From positions 26,110-90,109 of the forward strand of contig CALMVZ010000018.1 in NCBI GenBank assembly GCA_937873155.1: a stretch of 64,000 nucleotides of DNA, in the 5' to 3' direction. This DNA is from an uncultured Bacteroidota bacterium (GTDB taxonomy: Bacteria > Bacteroidota > Bacteroidia > B-17B0 > Aurantibacillaceae). The notes under the pieces were generated by a model that was given only the letters and a program-made list of their open reading frames with translations, made no database searches and was not told the origin of the DNA. Shown piece after piece: positions 51,734-60,494 of this stretch. The position numbers and the translations under genes were made by a program. The stretch's first letter is position 1; each line of letters opens with the position of its first letter.

Positions 51734-52606
51734 ATGGCAACAACAGAATATAAAGCATACGATCAGGGCGAAGTGGAAAGCATCCGTTTGATGCTGGAAG
51801 CAGAAGCCAAAGAAGGAACGCCACTCTGCTTTGATGTGAAGGTGAACGGCAATACCCGGATTCACAAGACCAACAAGGTGGAACGCTTTAACGAACTCTA
51901 CAATTTCATCAACGATACCACAAAGGAATTGGTGATCAATGTTTATCCCGATCCCAACAACAACAACCGCAAGGAATGGTACAAATATACTTTCGGAAAA
52001 ATCGAAGAGCCATTAAGCGGAATCGGTGACATGGAACAGAAACTCAATGAGCGCATGAAAGCCTTTGAAGAGAAACAGGCAGCAAAACGCATCGAGGAGA
52101 AACTCAAAGACACGCAGGATCAGCTGAACCAAGCGGAAGATTACATCCGTATCCTTGAGGACAAACTGGAAGCAGCCAAAATCAAACCGAACCACTTTGG
52201 CGAATGGGACTTAGGTAAACTCGGAAGCAGCATCATTGAAGGCGTAGCAATTCACCACCCTAAAATTTTGGAAAAAGTGCCTGTGCTAAACGGGATCGCC
52301 AAAGTGATACAGGAGGATGTAAAAAACAAACCACAACAATTGAATGGTTCTTTTGAAGGTGATGTGAGTTTCAAAGCGAAAGGAAAAACGCAGGAACGCT
52401 CTCCCGAAGCTGAAGCGCACGAACATACTGTAAGGCAGCTTGCTGATTTTATCGGGGAACACTTCGATGAGAAGCAGCGCAGAATCCTGGGTTTGGTGAT
52501 CGTGGAACTTGGAGAGAATACCAGCCAACTGCAAACGGTAGCGGAACTTTTGAATATCGATATCAATGCGGCATTTGAAGAGAGCGAAGAAGAACAGGAA
52601 GATTAA
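51734..52606 (+). CDS. Coiled-coil structural protein, 290 aa, element 2
   Basis: N-terminal domain, LSGIGDMEQKLNERMK, a coiled coil (KLKDTQDQLNQAEDYIRILE), KPNHFGEWDLGKLGSSIIEG, and an end with TSQLQTVAELLNIDINAAFE. Collinear with the 276-aa protein of element 1. Fibre, spike or scaffold are possible roles. Confidence 0.55.
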   Translation: MATTEYKAYDQGEVESIRLMLEAEAKEGTPLCFDVKVNGNTRIHKTNKVERFNELYNFINDTTKELVINVYPDPNNNNRKEWYKYTFGKIEEPLSGIGDMEQKLNERMKAFEEKQAAKRIEEKLKDTQDQLNQAEDYIRILEDKLEAAKIKPNHFGEWDLGKLGSSIIEGVAIHHPKILEKVPVLNGIAKVIQEDVKNKPQQLNGSFEGDVSFKAKGKTQERSPEAEAHEHTVRQLADFIGEHFDEKQRRILGLVIVELGENTSQLQTVAELLNIDINAAFEESEEEQED

Positions 52607-52624
52607 CCACAAAGAAAAAGCAAG

Positions 52625-52807
52625 ATGAAAAAATTTGAATTTGAAATTACGATCAGCGCACCGACCGAGCAGGACGCAGTCAGTAAAATGAAAGCCCTGA
52701 ATGCGCTGGGCAAACACTTGAGTCTTTCAGAATTACAAGCCTTGGCAAATACAGTAAGCAGCCCGACTGCGCTGGCCATCGCTAAAAGCAAATTAGGATT
52801 GAGTTAA
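52625..52807 (+). CDS. Small conserved element protein, 60 aa, element 2
   Basis: KFEFEITISAPTEQDAVSKM, then a helix ending ALAIAKSKLGLS. Counterpart of 15425-15610. Position between the coiled-coil and annexin-like genes is kept. Confidence 0.55.
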   Translation: MKKFEFEITISAPTEQDAVSKMKALNALGKHLSLSELQALANTVSSPTALAIAKSKLGLS

Positions 52808-52817
52808 AAGAAACGAA

Positions 52818-53594
52818 TTGAACCAGATCACTACATATCAGCCACAGCAATTACCAGCTACAAACGAAGCGCAGCCAAACCCTGCGGGAAACAATGTTGT
52901 TACCACCACTACACAACAAACTCCCAATGGAACATGGACGCTGAAAGAAAAACTCATATTCGGTTTGCTTGGCTTAGTAGGTATCGGAGGTACAGTTTGG
53001 CTGGGTAAAAAAATCATCCTGAATGCCCGGTCTAACAAAGAACAGAAAAACACTTTCGAAGACGGATCTTCAGCAACCATCGCCAAGCAGATTAAAATGG
53101 CTTTTGAAAACGATGGCTGGTGGGGAACAAACACAACTGCTCTGCGAGAGACTTTGGTTTCAGTTCAATCACAGGATGATTGGGATAAAGTAATTAAGTC
53201 GTATGAAAAACTTTACAGCACGCCAACTGAAAAGGCTAATCTGCTAAAAGATTTGAGCGATGAGTTACAGTCCACCGAATACAACGAGATGCTTCAGATC
53301 ATCAATGCCAAACCAAAGAAGCGTGGGCAGGCTCCAGCGGGAAATCAATACCGTGCGTGGGCTAAACGACTGAAAGCAGCATTTGATAAGGAGTACGGCT
53401 TCTTGCCGGGAACAGACGATGCAGCGATCACCGCCACCTTCAATGAAATACCAACGCAAGCGGCATTCATACAAACCGGAGTGGAATACAAAAGACTCTA
53501 CGGAACAAATATGCTGGATGATCTGAACGGAGAATCGGAATTCGGACAATACGATGAATGGATGGCCATCATCGTGAAAAAAAGAAAACAGTAA
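52818..53594 (+). CDS. Membrane protein with two annexin-like repeats, element 2
   Basis: 258 aa from a TTG start (the element 1 gene uses ATG; both begin with an ITTYQPQ block, so TTG is credible). Membrane helix LIFGLLGLVGIGGTVWLG. First repeat WGTNTTALRETLVSVQSQDD then KSYEKLYS with a five-residue insert; second repeat PGTDDAAITATFNEIPTQAA then VEYKRLYGTNMLDDL. Same fold pattern as element 1. GTD is GTN in the first repeat. Phospholipid binding at the internal membrane is a hypothesis. Confidence 0.55.
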   Translation: MNQITTYQPQQLPATNEAQPNPAGNNVVTTTTQQTPNGTWTLKEKLIFGLLGLVGIGGTVWLGKKIILNARSNKEQKNTFEDGSSATIAKQIKMAFENDGWWGTNTTALRETLVSVQSQDDWDKVIKSYEKLYSTPTEKANLLKDLSDELQSTEYNEMLQIINAKPKKRGQAPAGNQYRAWAKRLKAAFDKEYGFLPGTDDAAITATFNEIPTQAAFIQTGVEYKRLYGTNMLDDLNGESEFGQYDEWMAIIVKKRKQ

Positions 53595-53606
53595 GCAAAA
53601 GTCAAA

Positions 53607-54398
53607 ATGGAAGCAAACGCAACAATACAAAATAATCAGGAAGCATCTGCAAAGAAAAGCAGAACCAAAAAAGTGGTGCTGTTAGGGCTTGGAACTTTGG
53701 CTTTAGGAACACTTGCTTTTTTCGGCTTCAAACATTTTACAAAAAAACAAAACGAAAACAATGACGAAACCGATCAAACAACTGATGATTTGGATAGCAA
53801 AACGACTGTTCAGAATCCTCCTCGTAATAAGCCTCGTACCGGCTTACCTTCTCCTGGCATTGGCGATGCCTTTCCTTTGCGCTTCGGCTCTAAAGGAGAT
53901 AAAGTTAGACTTCTTCAGCAGGCTCTTATCAGAACCTATGGTGCTGGTATTCTTAAAAAGTTTGGTGCAGATGGAGACTTCGGCTCAGAACTTCAATCCG
54001 CACTCAGAAGCAAAGGATATGGAGTTCCGCTTTCGGAATCCGAATACAACAAAATCACCGGGAAAAAAGAAGAAGCACAAACACCGCCACCGCCACTCGT
54101 AACATTTGATCCGGCTGCGATTGCCAAAGCGATCTATACCGCAATAACCGGAAAGGATTTTAATACGACCATCACTCTTTTAAAAGCGATCAAAAGCACA
54201 ACAGATTATTCCTTGGTAAGTGAACAACTAAAAAACAATTACCGCATCGCCGGAGTAAGGCAAACGCTGGTAAACGCATCACTTGGCACATTCACCGAGA
54301 GTTCTCAAAAAGCAAAAGTGCAGGAAGCCTTTAAGAACATGGGATTAAAATACGATGGCACAAAGTGGTCACTCAGCGGGTTCAGAAATAACACTTAA
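53607..54398 (+). CDS. Membrane-anchored peptidoglycan-binding protein, element 2
   Basis: 263 aa. Membrane helix VVLLGLGTLALGTLAFFGFK, acidic linker, PG_binding_1-like domain (LRFGSKGDKVRLLQQALI, FGADGDFGSELQSALRSKGY) and a helical domain ending KWSLSGFRNNT. The element 1 copy carries an extra SH3-like tail after the equivalent SLSGIE. The point of truncation coincides with the recurrent L-S-G motif. Confidence 0.65.
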   Translation: MEANATIQNNQEASAKKSRTKKVVLLGLGTLALGTLAFFGFKHFTKKQNENNDETDQTTDDLDSKTTVQNPPRNKPRTGLPSPGIGDAFPLRFGSKGDKVRLLQQALIRTYGAGILKKFGADGDFGSELQSALRSKGYGVPLSESEYNKITGKKEEAQTPPPPLVTFDPAAIAKAIYTAITGKDFNTTITLLKAIKSTTDYSLVSEQLKNNYRIAGVRQTLVNASLGTFTESSQKAKVQEAFKNMGLKYDGTKWSLSGFRNNT

Positions 54399-54410
54399 CG
54401 AAAAGAACAA

Positions 54411-54857
54411 ATGAAAATTAACAGGAACATAAAATTCATCGTGATCCATTGTACTGCGACTCCTTCCAATACCACGATTGAATCCATCAAACGCTATTGG
54501 AAAGAGCAACGTGGCTGGGGAGATACTCCGGGCTACCATTACATCATCGAGCGCAACGGAAACATTGTTCAATTGCTGGATGAAAAACAAAACAGCAATG
54601 GTGTTTACGCCCACAACTCGGCCTGTATCAACATCGCTTACATCGGTGGAATTGACAAAGACGGAAAGCCAATGGACAACCGATCCGATGCACAAAAGCA
54701 CGCCATGTTCGATAAGATCGTGGAATTGACGGAGAAGTACAAAGGCGTGGAAGTATTAGGCCACAGGGATTTTCCCGGTGTAAAAAAAGCCTGTCCTTCT
54801 TTCGATGTAAAAAAATGGCTTTCAGAATACGAGCCGGATTTAGAAAGCGCAGAATAA
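54411..54857 (+). CDS. N-acetylmuramoyl-L-alanine amidase (endolysin), element 2
   Basis: 148 aa. VIHCTATPSNTT with the first zinc His, GWGDTPGYHYIIERNG, and LGHRDFPGVKKACPSFDV with His and Cys eight apart. Same T7 lysozyme-like layout as 17229. Starts the lysis set in element 2. Confidence 0.88.
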   Translation: MKINRNIKFIVIHCTATPSNTTIESIKRYWKEQRGWGDTPGYHYIIERNGNIVQLLDEKQNSNGVYAHNSACINIAYIGGIDKDGKPMDNRSDAQKHAMFDKIVELTEKYKGVEVLGHRDFPGVKKACPSFDVKKWLSEYEPDLESAE

Positions 54858-54878
54858 TAAAAAGAAAAAGAGAGAAAA

Positions 54879-55652
54879 ATGATTCTGCAAAAAATGAAAG
54901 CGATAATGAGGCACAAGGGCTTCAAAATATTCAGCCGTCCCTTTGAACTTAATATAGTAGGACTTAGAAGTAAAAGCACAATCCCGAATCGCTTTGATGA
55001 TGAGATTCACATCTTTTACAAAGTATCCAATTTGAACTGGTATTATCACATCTTCAAAGCCACCACCGATCCGGGGACGTTTTGGCTTCGGCAGCCGCTG
55101 CAACCGCAGGGCACAGCGATCCTTCAGGAAGGGCAGTTCCTTAACGCTTACGGTATGGGCTTGCATCGAGGGAAGTACCTTGCACTCGTGCAGACTGGAC
55201 CCGTTGCAATCATTAGGGACTATAACAGGGACGCTATACTGGATTTTAACAATGGAAATAAGACAACAGGTTATTTCGGAATTAACGTACATCGTGCTAA
55301 TAAAACAGGGACAACTAAAACTATTGATAAAAATTCAGCCGGTTGTCAGGTCTTTGAGAATGCAGACGATTTCTCCCTTTTCCTCAAGCTTTGCCAAAAG
55401 CATAAAAGTTTATACGGTAATCGCTTTACTTATTCCCTAATCGACTTCCGTGCAGTAAGAAGACAAAACGCAAGGTATGTGGCAGCAGGGATTGGCATCG
55501 CAGGGCTACTCGGATTAGGAATCCTCGCCATCACACAAAAAGAAAAAATAAAAAACATCGTGGAAGAAGTCGGTGATTTCTTTTCAGATATCATTCAAAC
55601 AAAAAATAATTATGAACCTCAAACAGATCATTCATCAAATCCTTCAGGATAA
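54879..55652 (+). CDS. L,D-transpeptidase-like cell-wall enzyme, element 2
   Basis: 257 aa. FYKVSNLNWYYHIFKATTDP, WLRQPLQPQGTAIL, GINVHRANKTGTTK and KNSAGCQVF as in element 1, with a C-terminal membrane helix (AAGIGIAGLLGLGILAI). The holin-like gene begins inside its last 41 bases. Confidence 0.6.
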   Translation: MILQKMKAIMRHKGFKIFSRPFELNIVGLRSKSTIPNRFDDEIHIFYKVSNLNWYYHIFKATTDPGTFWLRQPLQPQGTAILQEGQFLNAYGMGLHRGKYLALVQTGPVAIIRDYNRDAILDFNNGNKTTGYFGINVHRANKTGTTKTIDKNSAGCQVFENADDFSLFLKLCQKHKSLYGNRFTYSLIDFRAVRRQNARYVAAGIGIAGLLGLGILAITQKEKIKNIVEEVGDFFSDIIQTKNNYEPQTDHSSNPSG

Positions 55653-55836
55653 AGACGGCAACTTTTCGCTCCGTGAAGCCATTGCCTTAATCTATGTGCT
55701 TATGAGCATTATCGCTTGGGTATCGCAGCAGTTCTTTGGAATGCCCGTGCCGGAGTATATGTTTTATTCCTTCATCAGTATGATCGGGGCAGCAGCCTTT
55801 GGTTACTCTCTCGAAAGGAAAAGCGGAAAAGAATAA
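55612..55836 (+). CDS. Holin-like membrane protein, element 2
   Basis: 74 aa from the ATG at 55612 that aligns with the element 1 start (the frame is open from 55573). DKDGNFSLREAIALIYVLMS, IIAWVSQQFFG and MFYSFISMIGAAAFGYSLE give two membrane segments. Overlaps the wall-enzyme gene. Confidence 0.7.
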   Translation: MNLKQIIHQILQDKDGNFSLREAIALIYVLMSIIAWVSQQFFGMPVPEYMFYSFISMIGAAAFGYSLERKSGKE

Positions 55837-55884
55837 AGTCCAGGAGACGAAAAAAATAATTCACTCATCAATTAAAAAAACAAT

Positions 55885-56523
55885 ATGAAAACAGTTTATA
55901 TCATCATCGCCTTTTGTGCGGGGCTATTTTTAGGACACCTTTTGTTTCCAACCGGAAAAACGATAAAGCCTCCAATTGCAGAAGCAGTCCAGCAAACGAA
56001 GGATAAATTAAATAAGATCGACTCGGCCATGTTTGAAGGCAAGGTTCAGTTTCTTCAGCAGAACGACAGCCTGAAGCGAAAACTTGAAGTTGCCAATAGT
56101 CTTTTGAGCATACACAAAAGCCTGTTGTTCTCTGAACGAAACAAAGTAGACCAACTCACGGGCAGGATCACAGCTTCGGCTTCTACTCAACGCGACAGTA
56201 CGCTTGCCGATAGTCTTTGCACGGAAATAAATTCGTTAAACGCAAAAACAGATTCTTTGATAAATGTTTTTGAGTGCAGGGACTCTGTCATGCAATCAAT
56301 GGTGGCGATAAGGGATTCACAAATTGAAGTTTGCGACCGATCCTACCGTGAAGTTAAAGACTTATTGCTTGAACAATCCATGAGAGAGCAGCAACTCACA
56401 GAAAACCTGAATGTCGCTTTAAAGCAACTGAAGCGAAAACGGGTGCAGAACAAAGTCCTTGCAGCCGGGATGCTCTTTCTTTCAGGAATAACAACAACTC
56501 TTTATATAAAATCACGACAATGA
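55885..56523 (+). CDS. Spanin-like two-anchor coiled-coil protein, element 2
   Basis: 212 aa. N-terminal membrane segment (VYIIIAFCAGLFLGHLLF), coiled-coil middle with several DSL and SLC units, and C-terminal membrane helix (LAAGMLFLSGITTTLYI). Same layout as 18674. No usable lipobox, so an inner-membrane-anchored variant or another assembly role is possible. Confidence 0.5.
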   Translation: MKTVYIIIAFCAGLFLGHLLFPTGKTIKPPIAEAVQQTKDKLNKIDSAMFEGKVQFLQQNDSLKRKLEVANSLLSIHKSLLFSERNKVDQLTGRITASASTQRDSTLADSLCTEINSLNAKTDSLINVFECRDSVMQSMVAIRDSQIEVCDRSYREVKDLLLEQSMREQQLTENLNVALKQLKRKRVQNKVLAAGMLFLSGITTTLYIKSRQ

Positions 56524-56723
56524 TCAACGAAAAAACAATCGTCTCCTCAGTTTCCCTCGCCGCTTCGCTGGCGACCTACTTCTATGCAAGAACAGTTCAA
56601 AAGGATGTAGTGCCTTATGTTATGGTCGGAGGTTTTATCGGGGCTATACTCGGAGAAGCAATAGCAGGGCTCGTTCTGCACGACGACAAAAAAAAGGATA
56701 AGGACAAAGACAAGGAAAAATAA
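56520..56723 (+). CDS. Small membrane protein, 67 aa, element 2
   Basis: NEKTIVSSVSLAASLATYFY and VMVGGFIGAILGEAIAGLVL, then a Lys/Asp repeat tail. Counterpart of 19318-19509. Start overlaps the previous stop (ATGA). Confidence 0.6.
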   Translation: MINEKTIVSSVSLAASLATYFYARTVQKDVVPYVMVGGFIGAILGEAIAGLVLHDDKKKDKDKDKEK

Positions 56724-56840
56724 CCAAAGCCAAGGGGCAAGGAGTTGATTACAGGAATCTGAAATAATTGACACCACCAATTTACTGATCGCAAAATAAC
56801 TCAACTCTTAATCTCCGGCTTTATAAACAACAAAACAAAT

Positions 56841-57398
56841 ATGGCTACAGAAATCGTAAACAATGGCGCAAGCCTCAAAATCACAACGGACGGTGATGCC
56901 CGTATCATTCTGAAATCACAGATCAAGGATGTAAACGTGCTTCGTGATACCATTATCAAAATTGATATTGGTCAGGGAGCATTAAACAACGTATATGTGG
57001 ATCAGGCAACCGTTACAAATCCAGCGAGTGTATCCGTAGAAGATTTGCGGGATAAAATTCTCGCAATGCTGCAAGGCAGCACAGCAGGACTGGCTACCGA
57101 AGTAAAACAGGACAATGAGATTGCTACCATTCAGGATTTGAAAGTCCAGGTATCGGATCTGCAAACCAAAGTCGGATCAGTGGACAACAAGCTCTTCTTT
57201 GAACCTGCTTTAATTGATGAAAACAATCCCAACACAGTTTACAAAGGCTATGCGCTTCCCGGTGCAAAGACTAATGAAGCGGTATGGGCTATTGAACGCA
57301 TCACTTCCAAAAAAGGCATCCTGTCTTACCAATGGGCTGGTGGTAACAAATCATTCAACAAGATTTGGGACAACCGTGCTGCTTTGATTTACAGCTAA
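56841..57398 (+). CDS. Structural protein, last gene of the virion operon, element 2
   Basis: 185 aa. KITTDGDARIILKSQIKDVN, TKTNEAVWAIER-like segment and the ending WAGGNKSFNKIWDNRAALIYS minus its last residue match the element 1 protein. The 117-bp gap before it holds no gene. Followed by a strong terminator. Confidence 0.6.
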   Translation: MATEIVNNGASLKITTDGDARIILKSQIKDVNVLRDTIIKIDIGQGALNNVYVDQATVTNPASVSVEDLRDKILAMLQGSTAGLATEVKQDNEIATIQDLKVQVSDLQTKVGSVDNKLFFEPALIDENNPNTVYKGYALPGAKTNEAVWAIERITSKKGILSYQWAGGNKSFNKIWDNRAALIYS

Positions 57399-57407
57399 AA
57401 TGAAAAT

Positions 57408-57442
57408 AAATTCCCTCCGGTGATTGCCGGAGGGAATTTTAA
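57408..57442 (+). terminator. Terminator of the virion operon, element 2
   Basis: 13-bp stem AAATTCCCTCCGG (57408-57420) / CCGGAGGGAATTT (57427-57439) with a 6-base loop, A-rich before and T-rich after, so it may work on both strands. Equivalent to 20083-20110. Confidence 0.85.
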
Positions 57443-57457
57443 TACAGAAAGAAATTC

Positions 57458-59494
57458 ATGAGAACACCGATCACATACTATGGAGGCAAGCAGTCGTTGC
57501 TGAAGTATTTACTCCCGCTTATTCCACCACACAAAATTTATTGCGAGCCATTCTTTGGTGGCGGGGCTTTGTTCTTTGCCAAACCAAAATCAGAAGTGGA
57601 AGTGATCAACGACCTAAATGGTGAAGTAATAAACTTCTTTAAGGTTGTAAAAACAAAATTCACCGAGCTGCAAAAAGAAATACAAGGCTCTCCTCACAGC
57701 AGGGAACTCTTTAAACGTGCGAAAGCGATATACGATTTTCCCGATATGTTTTCGGACGTTCAAAGAGCATGGGCGTTTTGGGTTTTAACCAATCAGGGCT
57801 TTGCCGGGATTATTGGCTCTTGGGGCTTTGGTAAAACGAATTCAAAAGAAAAAGCGGTGGCTGGTAAAAGAGATTCGTTCACCAAGGAATACGCCGAGAG
57901 AATGAAGACAGTCCAGGTTGAACACAACAATGCGCTCACAGTTATCGACCGCTGTGATGACAAGAGCGCATTCATCTATTGCGACCCTCCTTATATCGGT
58001 TCAGATCAGGGGCATTACGAAGGCTACTCTGAATCTGAATACGAAGCCTTGCTGAATAAGCTGGCGAAGCTGAAAGGTAAGTTCCTTTTAAGTTCTTATC
58101 CGAACCCGATCCTGAACAAGTTTATCAAGAAGTACAAATGGAAAGTAAAAAAAATCAGCAAGTCGGTTGCTGTTACCAAATTAACCGATAAACAGAAAGT
58201 GGAAATGATGGTTATGAATTACGACATCGACACTACAAAACAAATGAAAGGTTTAAATGGCACAGGAAAAATTACCGATGATAACATGAAAAAGAAAAAT
58301 CCATACTCAGATATCGCCAAGGAATGTATGCTCATAGATCGATTCCTTGCGTTTCACGATCAGATACTTTATAAAAACACCTTTGGAATTTTTATTGATG
58401 AGTTGCAAAAAGCAATCGATGATAAAAAGATCACAAAGAAGTCTCCGGCAGCTAAAGAGATAATGCTCATACAAACGGCAGCGGTGAACGCATTTAATAA
58501 TATGTACAACGCCACGCACTTTGTTTTGAAGCCGGCTACAATCAAACGTTTAAAGGCCGTTGTTGCGAAATGGCAAAATTCTCACGAAGATATCGATGTG
58601 AAATACGCAAAGAGTAAAAAGCAAACCAAAGCCTTAAATGGTATTACGCCTTCACCACAGGTTAATATCATGCCCAGTACGCAGTTTGCGAACTTACACT
58701 TTAACACCATCGGGTTTAAGGAACGCTGGCTTCGATTTATAGGCGATCCTGCGCCGGGATTCACAGCGATGGTGTTTGGTATGCCTAAAATGGGCAAAAG
58801 CTATCTGTGCGTGGATTTTGCGGGATATTTAGCCCGAAATCATGGCAAGGTGCTTTACGTTGCAAAGGAAGAGAAGCTGGACAAAACTTTACAGGACAAA
58901 TTGAAAGAAAAAGAGGTTGCCCACGAAAACTTAACGGTGGCCGATGGTATTCCTGCCGATCTGAGTCCTTATGATTTTATCATTCTTGACTCTGTAAATA
59001 AACTCGGTCTCACTCCAAAAGATTTGGAGAAGCTGAAAGTGGAGAATAAAGGAAAGTCTTTTGTTTACATCTTCCAGTGTACCAAGGGTGGGAAATTCAA
59101 GGGCAACAATGAATTCCAGCACGATGTGGATGTTGTTATCGAAGTACCGGAAATTGGAAAGGCTACTCAGTATGGCCGTTTCAATCAGGGAGGGGCAATG
59201 GACATTTTTGAAAATGCAACCGCACCTGAAAATCTGAATGGCTTGGATGGAAAACCAAAGTATCCCTCATGGACGATGCCAAAGTGGTTAAATGAGTTTG
59301 ATCACCAAAGGCTAAAACACATTTACGATCTGTACAAAGCAGGGGAAATGAAAGAAGCGTTTAACTATGCTTGCATGGAATGCGACACCGTTATTCGAGA
59401 GGAGATTCCCGGTGACGTTTGGCTGAAACTTGGAGGAACGCTAACCAAAGCCGGAGAAGAAAAACTGCGTAAGCAGAAGCAAAAAAAGAAATAG
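57458..59494 (+). CDS. Dam methyltransferase fused to RecA-fold ATPase
   Basis: 678 aa. Residues 1-262 are a D12-class adenine methyltransferase (ITYYGGKQSLLKYLLPLIPP, CEPFFGGGALFF, CDPPYIGSD). The junction reads MKGLNGTGKI (about 264-273). The ATPase part begins at KKKNPYSDI, has LNGITPSPQVN, Walker A GMPKMGKSY near residue 441 and Walker B YDFIILDS. It lacks element 1's N-terminal 150 residues and late domains but keeps the last domain (HIYDLYKAGEMKEAFNYA). In element 1 the two enzymes are separate genes. An LNGTG in the junction suggests proteolytic separation. Confidence 0.8.
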   Translation: MRTPITYYGGKQSLLKYLLPLIPPHKIYCEPFFGGGALFFAKPKSEVEVINDLNGEVINFFKVVKTKFTELQKEIQGSPHSRELFKRAKAIYDFPDMFSDVQRAWAFWVLTNQGFAGIIGSWGFGKTNSKEKAVAGKRDSFTKEYAERMKTVQVEHNNALTVIDRCDDKSAFIYCDPPYIGSDQGHYEGYSESEYEALLNKLAKLKGKFLLSSYPNPILNKFIKKYKWKVKKISKSVAVTKLTDKQKVEMMVMNYDIDTTKQMKGLNGTGKITDDNMKKKNPYSDIAKECMLIDRFLAFHDQILYKNTFGIFIDELQKAIDDKKITKKSPAAKEIMLIQTAAVNAFNNMYNATHFVLKPATIKRLKAVVAKWQNSHEDIDVKYAKSKKQTKALNGITPSPQVNIMPSTQFANLHFNTIGFKERWLRFIGDPAPGFTAMVFGMPKMGKSYLCVDFAGYLARNHGKVLYVAKEEKLDKTLQDKLKEKEVAHENLTVADGIPADLSPYDFIILDSVNKLGLTPKDLEKLKVENKGKSFVYIFQCTKGGKFKGNNEFQHDVDVVIEVPEIGKATQYGRFNQGGAMDIFENATAPENLNGLDGKPKYPSWTMPKWLNEFDHQRLKHIYDLYKAGEMKEAFNYACMECDTVIREEIPGDVWLKLGGTLTKAGEEKLRKQKQKKK

Positions 59495-59537
59495 ATTTCA
59501 GTGGGTTCTTTGACATATTGGAGTTGCTGTACGACAA

Positions 59538-59562
59538 AAGCCCTGCGGTGTCCGCAAGGCTT
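59538..59562. terminator. Bidirectional terminator between ATPase and ParB-like gene
   Basis: AAGCCcTGCGG, 3-base loop, CCGCAaGGCTT (59538-59562) is a nearly perfect stem lying between the convergent stops at 59494 and 59583. A second GCC/GGC pairing follows at 59565-59574. Confidence 0.65.
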
Positions 59563-59582
59563 CTGCCTGAAGGCCGAAACTG

Positions 59583-60494
59583 TTACTTTTTCTTTCCGCT
59601 TTTCTTTGCGGGACTCTTCTTAGCTGCTGGAGTAGCAGGGGTTTTACTTTTATCTACGAAGTAGCTTTCAGCGAACTGTTTGGCGTGTTGCCCGTTCTCA
59701 AAAGCGATCAGCATTTTATCAAGCACTTCTTCACGTTGTTTGAATACGTCCTTCCTTCCTGCAATGATATCGGCTATTTCCTCTGCCCATTTGTAAAACT
59801 TACCGAAGGACTGGCTTTTCACTTTCTTAGTTCCCACGTGCTTCGGAGTTGCTTTTGCCTTGCCGGATTCTTTTGCTGCCTGAATAGCGTTTTCAATTTC
59901 CTTCACCGCTTTTTCAGGATCACCTTTCACCGCTTGCATAATTTGAATTACTGCGTGTGCGCTGATCTTGCCATCCTTAATGAAGTTCTGAACCTTCACA
60001 GGAGCTTTAGCTAAAAGGATCAGGTTCTCAATGTAGCCCCTCGCTTTTCCGGTCTTCTTTACAATGTCGGTTACTTTCCATTCGAAGTTCAGCAGTCTGC
60101 GGATCACTTCGGATTGCTCCAGCATCGTAAAAGGTTTACCATCGTTATTGATCAGGAATTCCAAAGTACGCTCTTCCTCACTCATCGGGCGGTCTTCAAT
60201 GATCACCGGAACTCGCTCAATTTTGTGGCCTTTGGATAAGGCCAGTTTTACAGCCCTCATTCTTCGGAAGCCTTCACGCAACATTACCTTTCCATCCTTC
60301 AGGTAACCTTTGAGTGGGTTACGGATACCGTTCTCTACTATTGAGAGCATCAATTCCTCAACATTGCCGTAATCTTCACGAGGGTTTTTCTTTTCATCAA
60401 CAATAATTTGTGATGGCGGTACTAATGAATAGTTACCTGTTTGGAATGCAGTTGTTGCTGTCTTACTTCCTGTTTTTGTTTCTGCTGTTTTCAT
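59583..60494 (-). CDS. ParB/RepB-like partition protein
   Basis: 303 aa. N-terminal ParB-type domain (LVPPSQIIVDEKKNPREDYG, VENGIRNPLKGYL, LREGFRRMRAVKLAL in place of the GERRxRA box). HTH region follows (WKVTDIVKKTGKARGYIENL) with a helical part and a Lys-rich tail. ParB proteins bind centromere-like sites in segregation; some relatives are regulators or nucleases. No ParA is nearby. No counterpart is visible by element 1. It suggests a plasmid-like state or a regulatory role for element 2. Confidence 0.7.
   Translation of the reverse strand: MKTAETKTGSKTATTAFQTGNYSLVPPSQIIVDEKKNPREDYGNVEELMLSIVENGIRNPLKGYLKDGKVMLREGFRRMRAVKLALSKGHKIERVPVIIEDRPMSEEERTLEFLINNDGKPFTMLEQSEVIRRLLNFEWKVTDIVKKTGKARGYIENLILLAKAPVKVQNFIKDGKISAHAVIQIMQAVKGDPEKAVKEIENAIQAAKESGKAKATPKHVGTKKVKSQSFGKFYKWAEEIADIIAGRKDVFKQREEVLDKMLIAFENGQHAKQFAESYFVDKSKTPATPAAKKSPAKKSGKKK

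Larger units (their letters stand above)
27671..60494 (+). mobile_element. Element 2: candidate non-tailed prophage with defence cargo
   Basis: Unit made of a recombinase pair and DnaG-like genes (minus strand), a defence operon (minus strand), the divergent control region, a virion/lysis operon, a Dam-ATPase fusion and a convergent ParB-like gene. The same phased array plus promoter geometry precedes the replication genes (33002-33080), the defence operon (42179-42256) and the virion operon (45406-45484), which argues for one element. It lies inside an RHS toxin locus (RHS tip at 27589, RHS gene at 62985-64000). No att repeats were found, so the ends are approximate. Confidence 0.65.
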
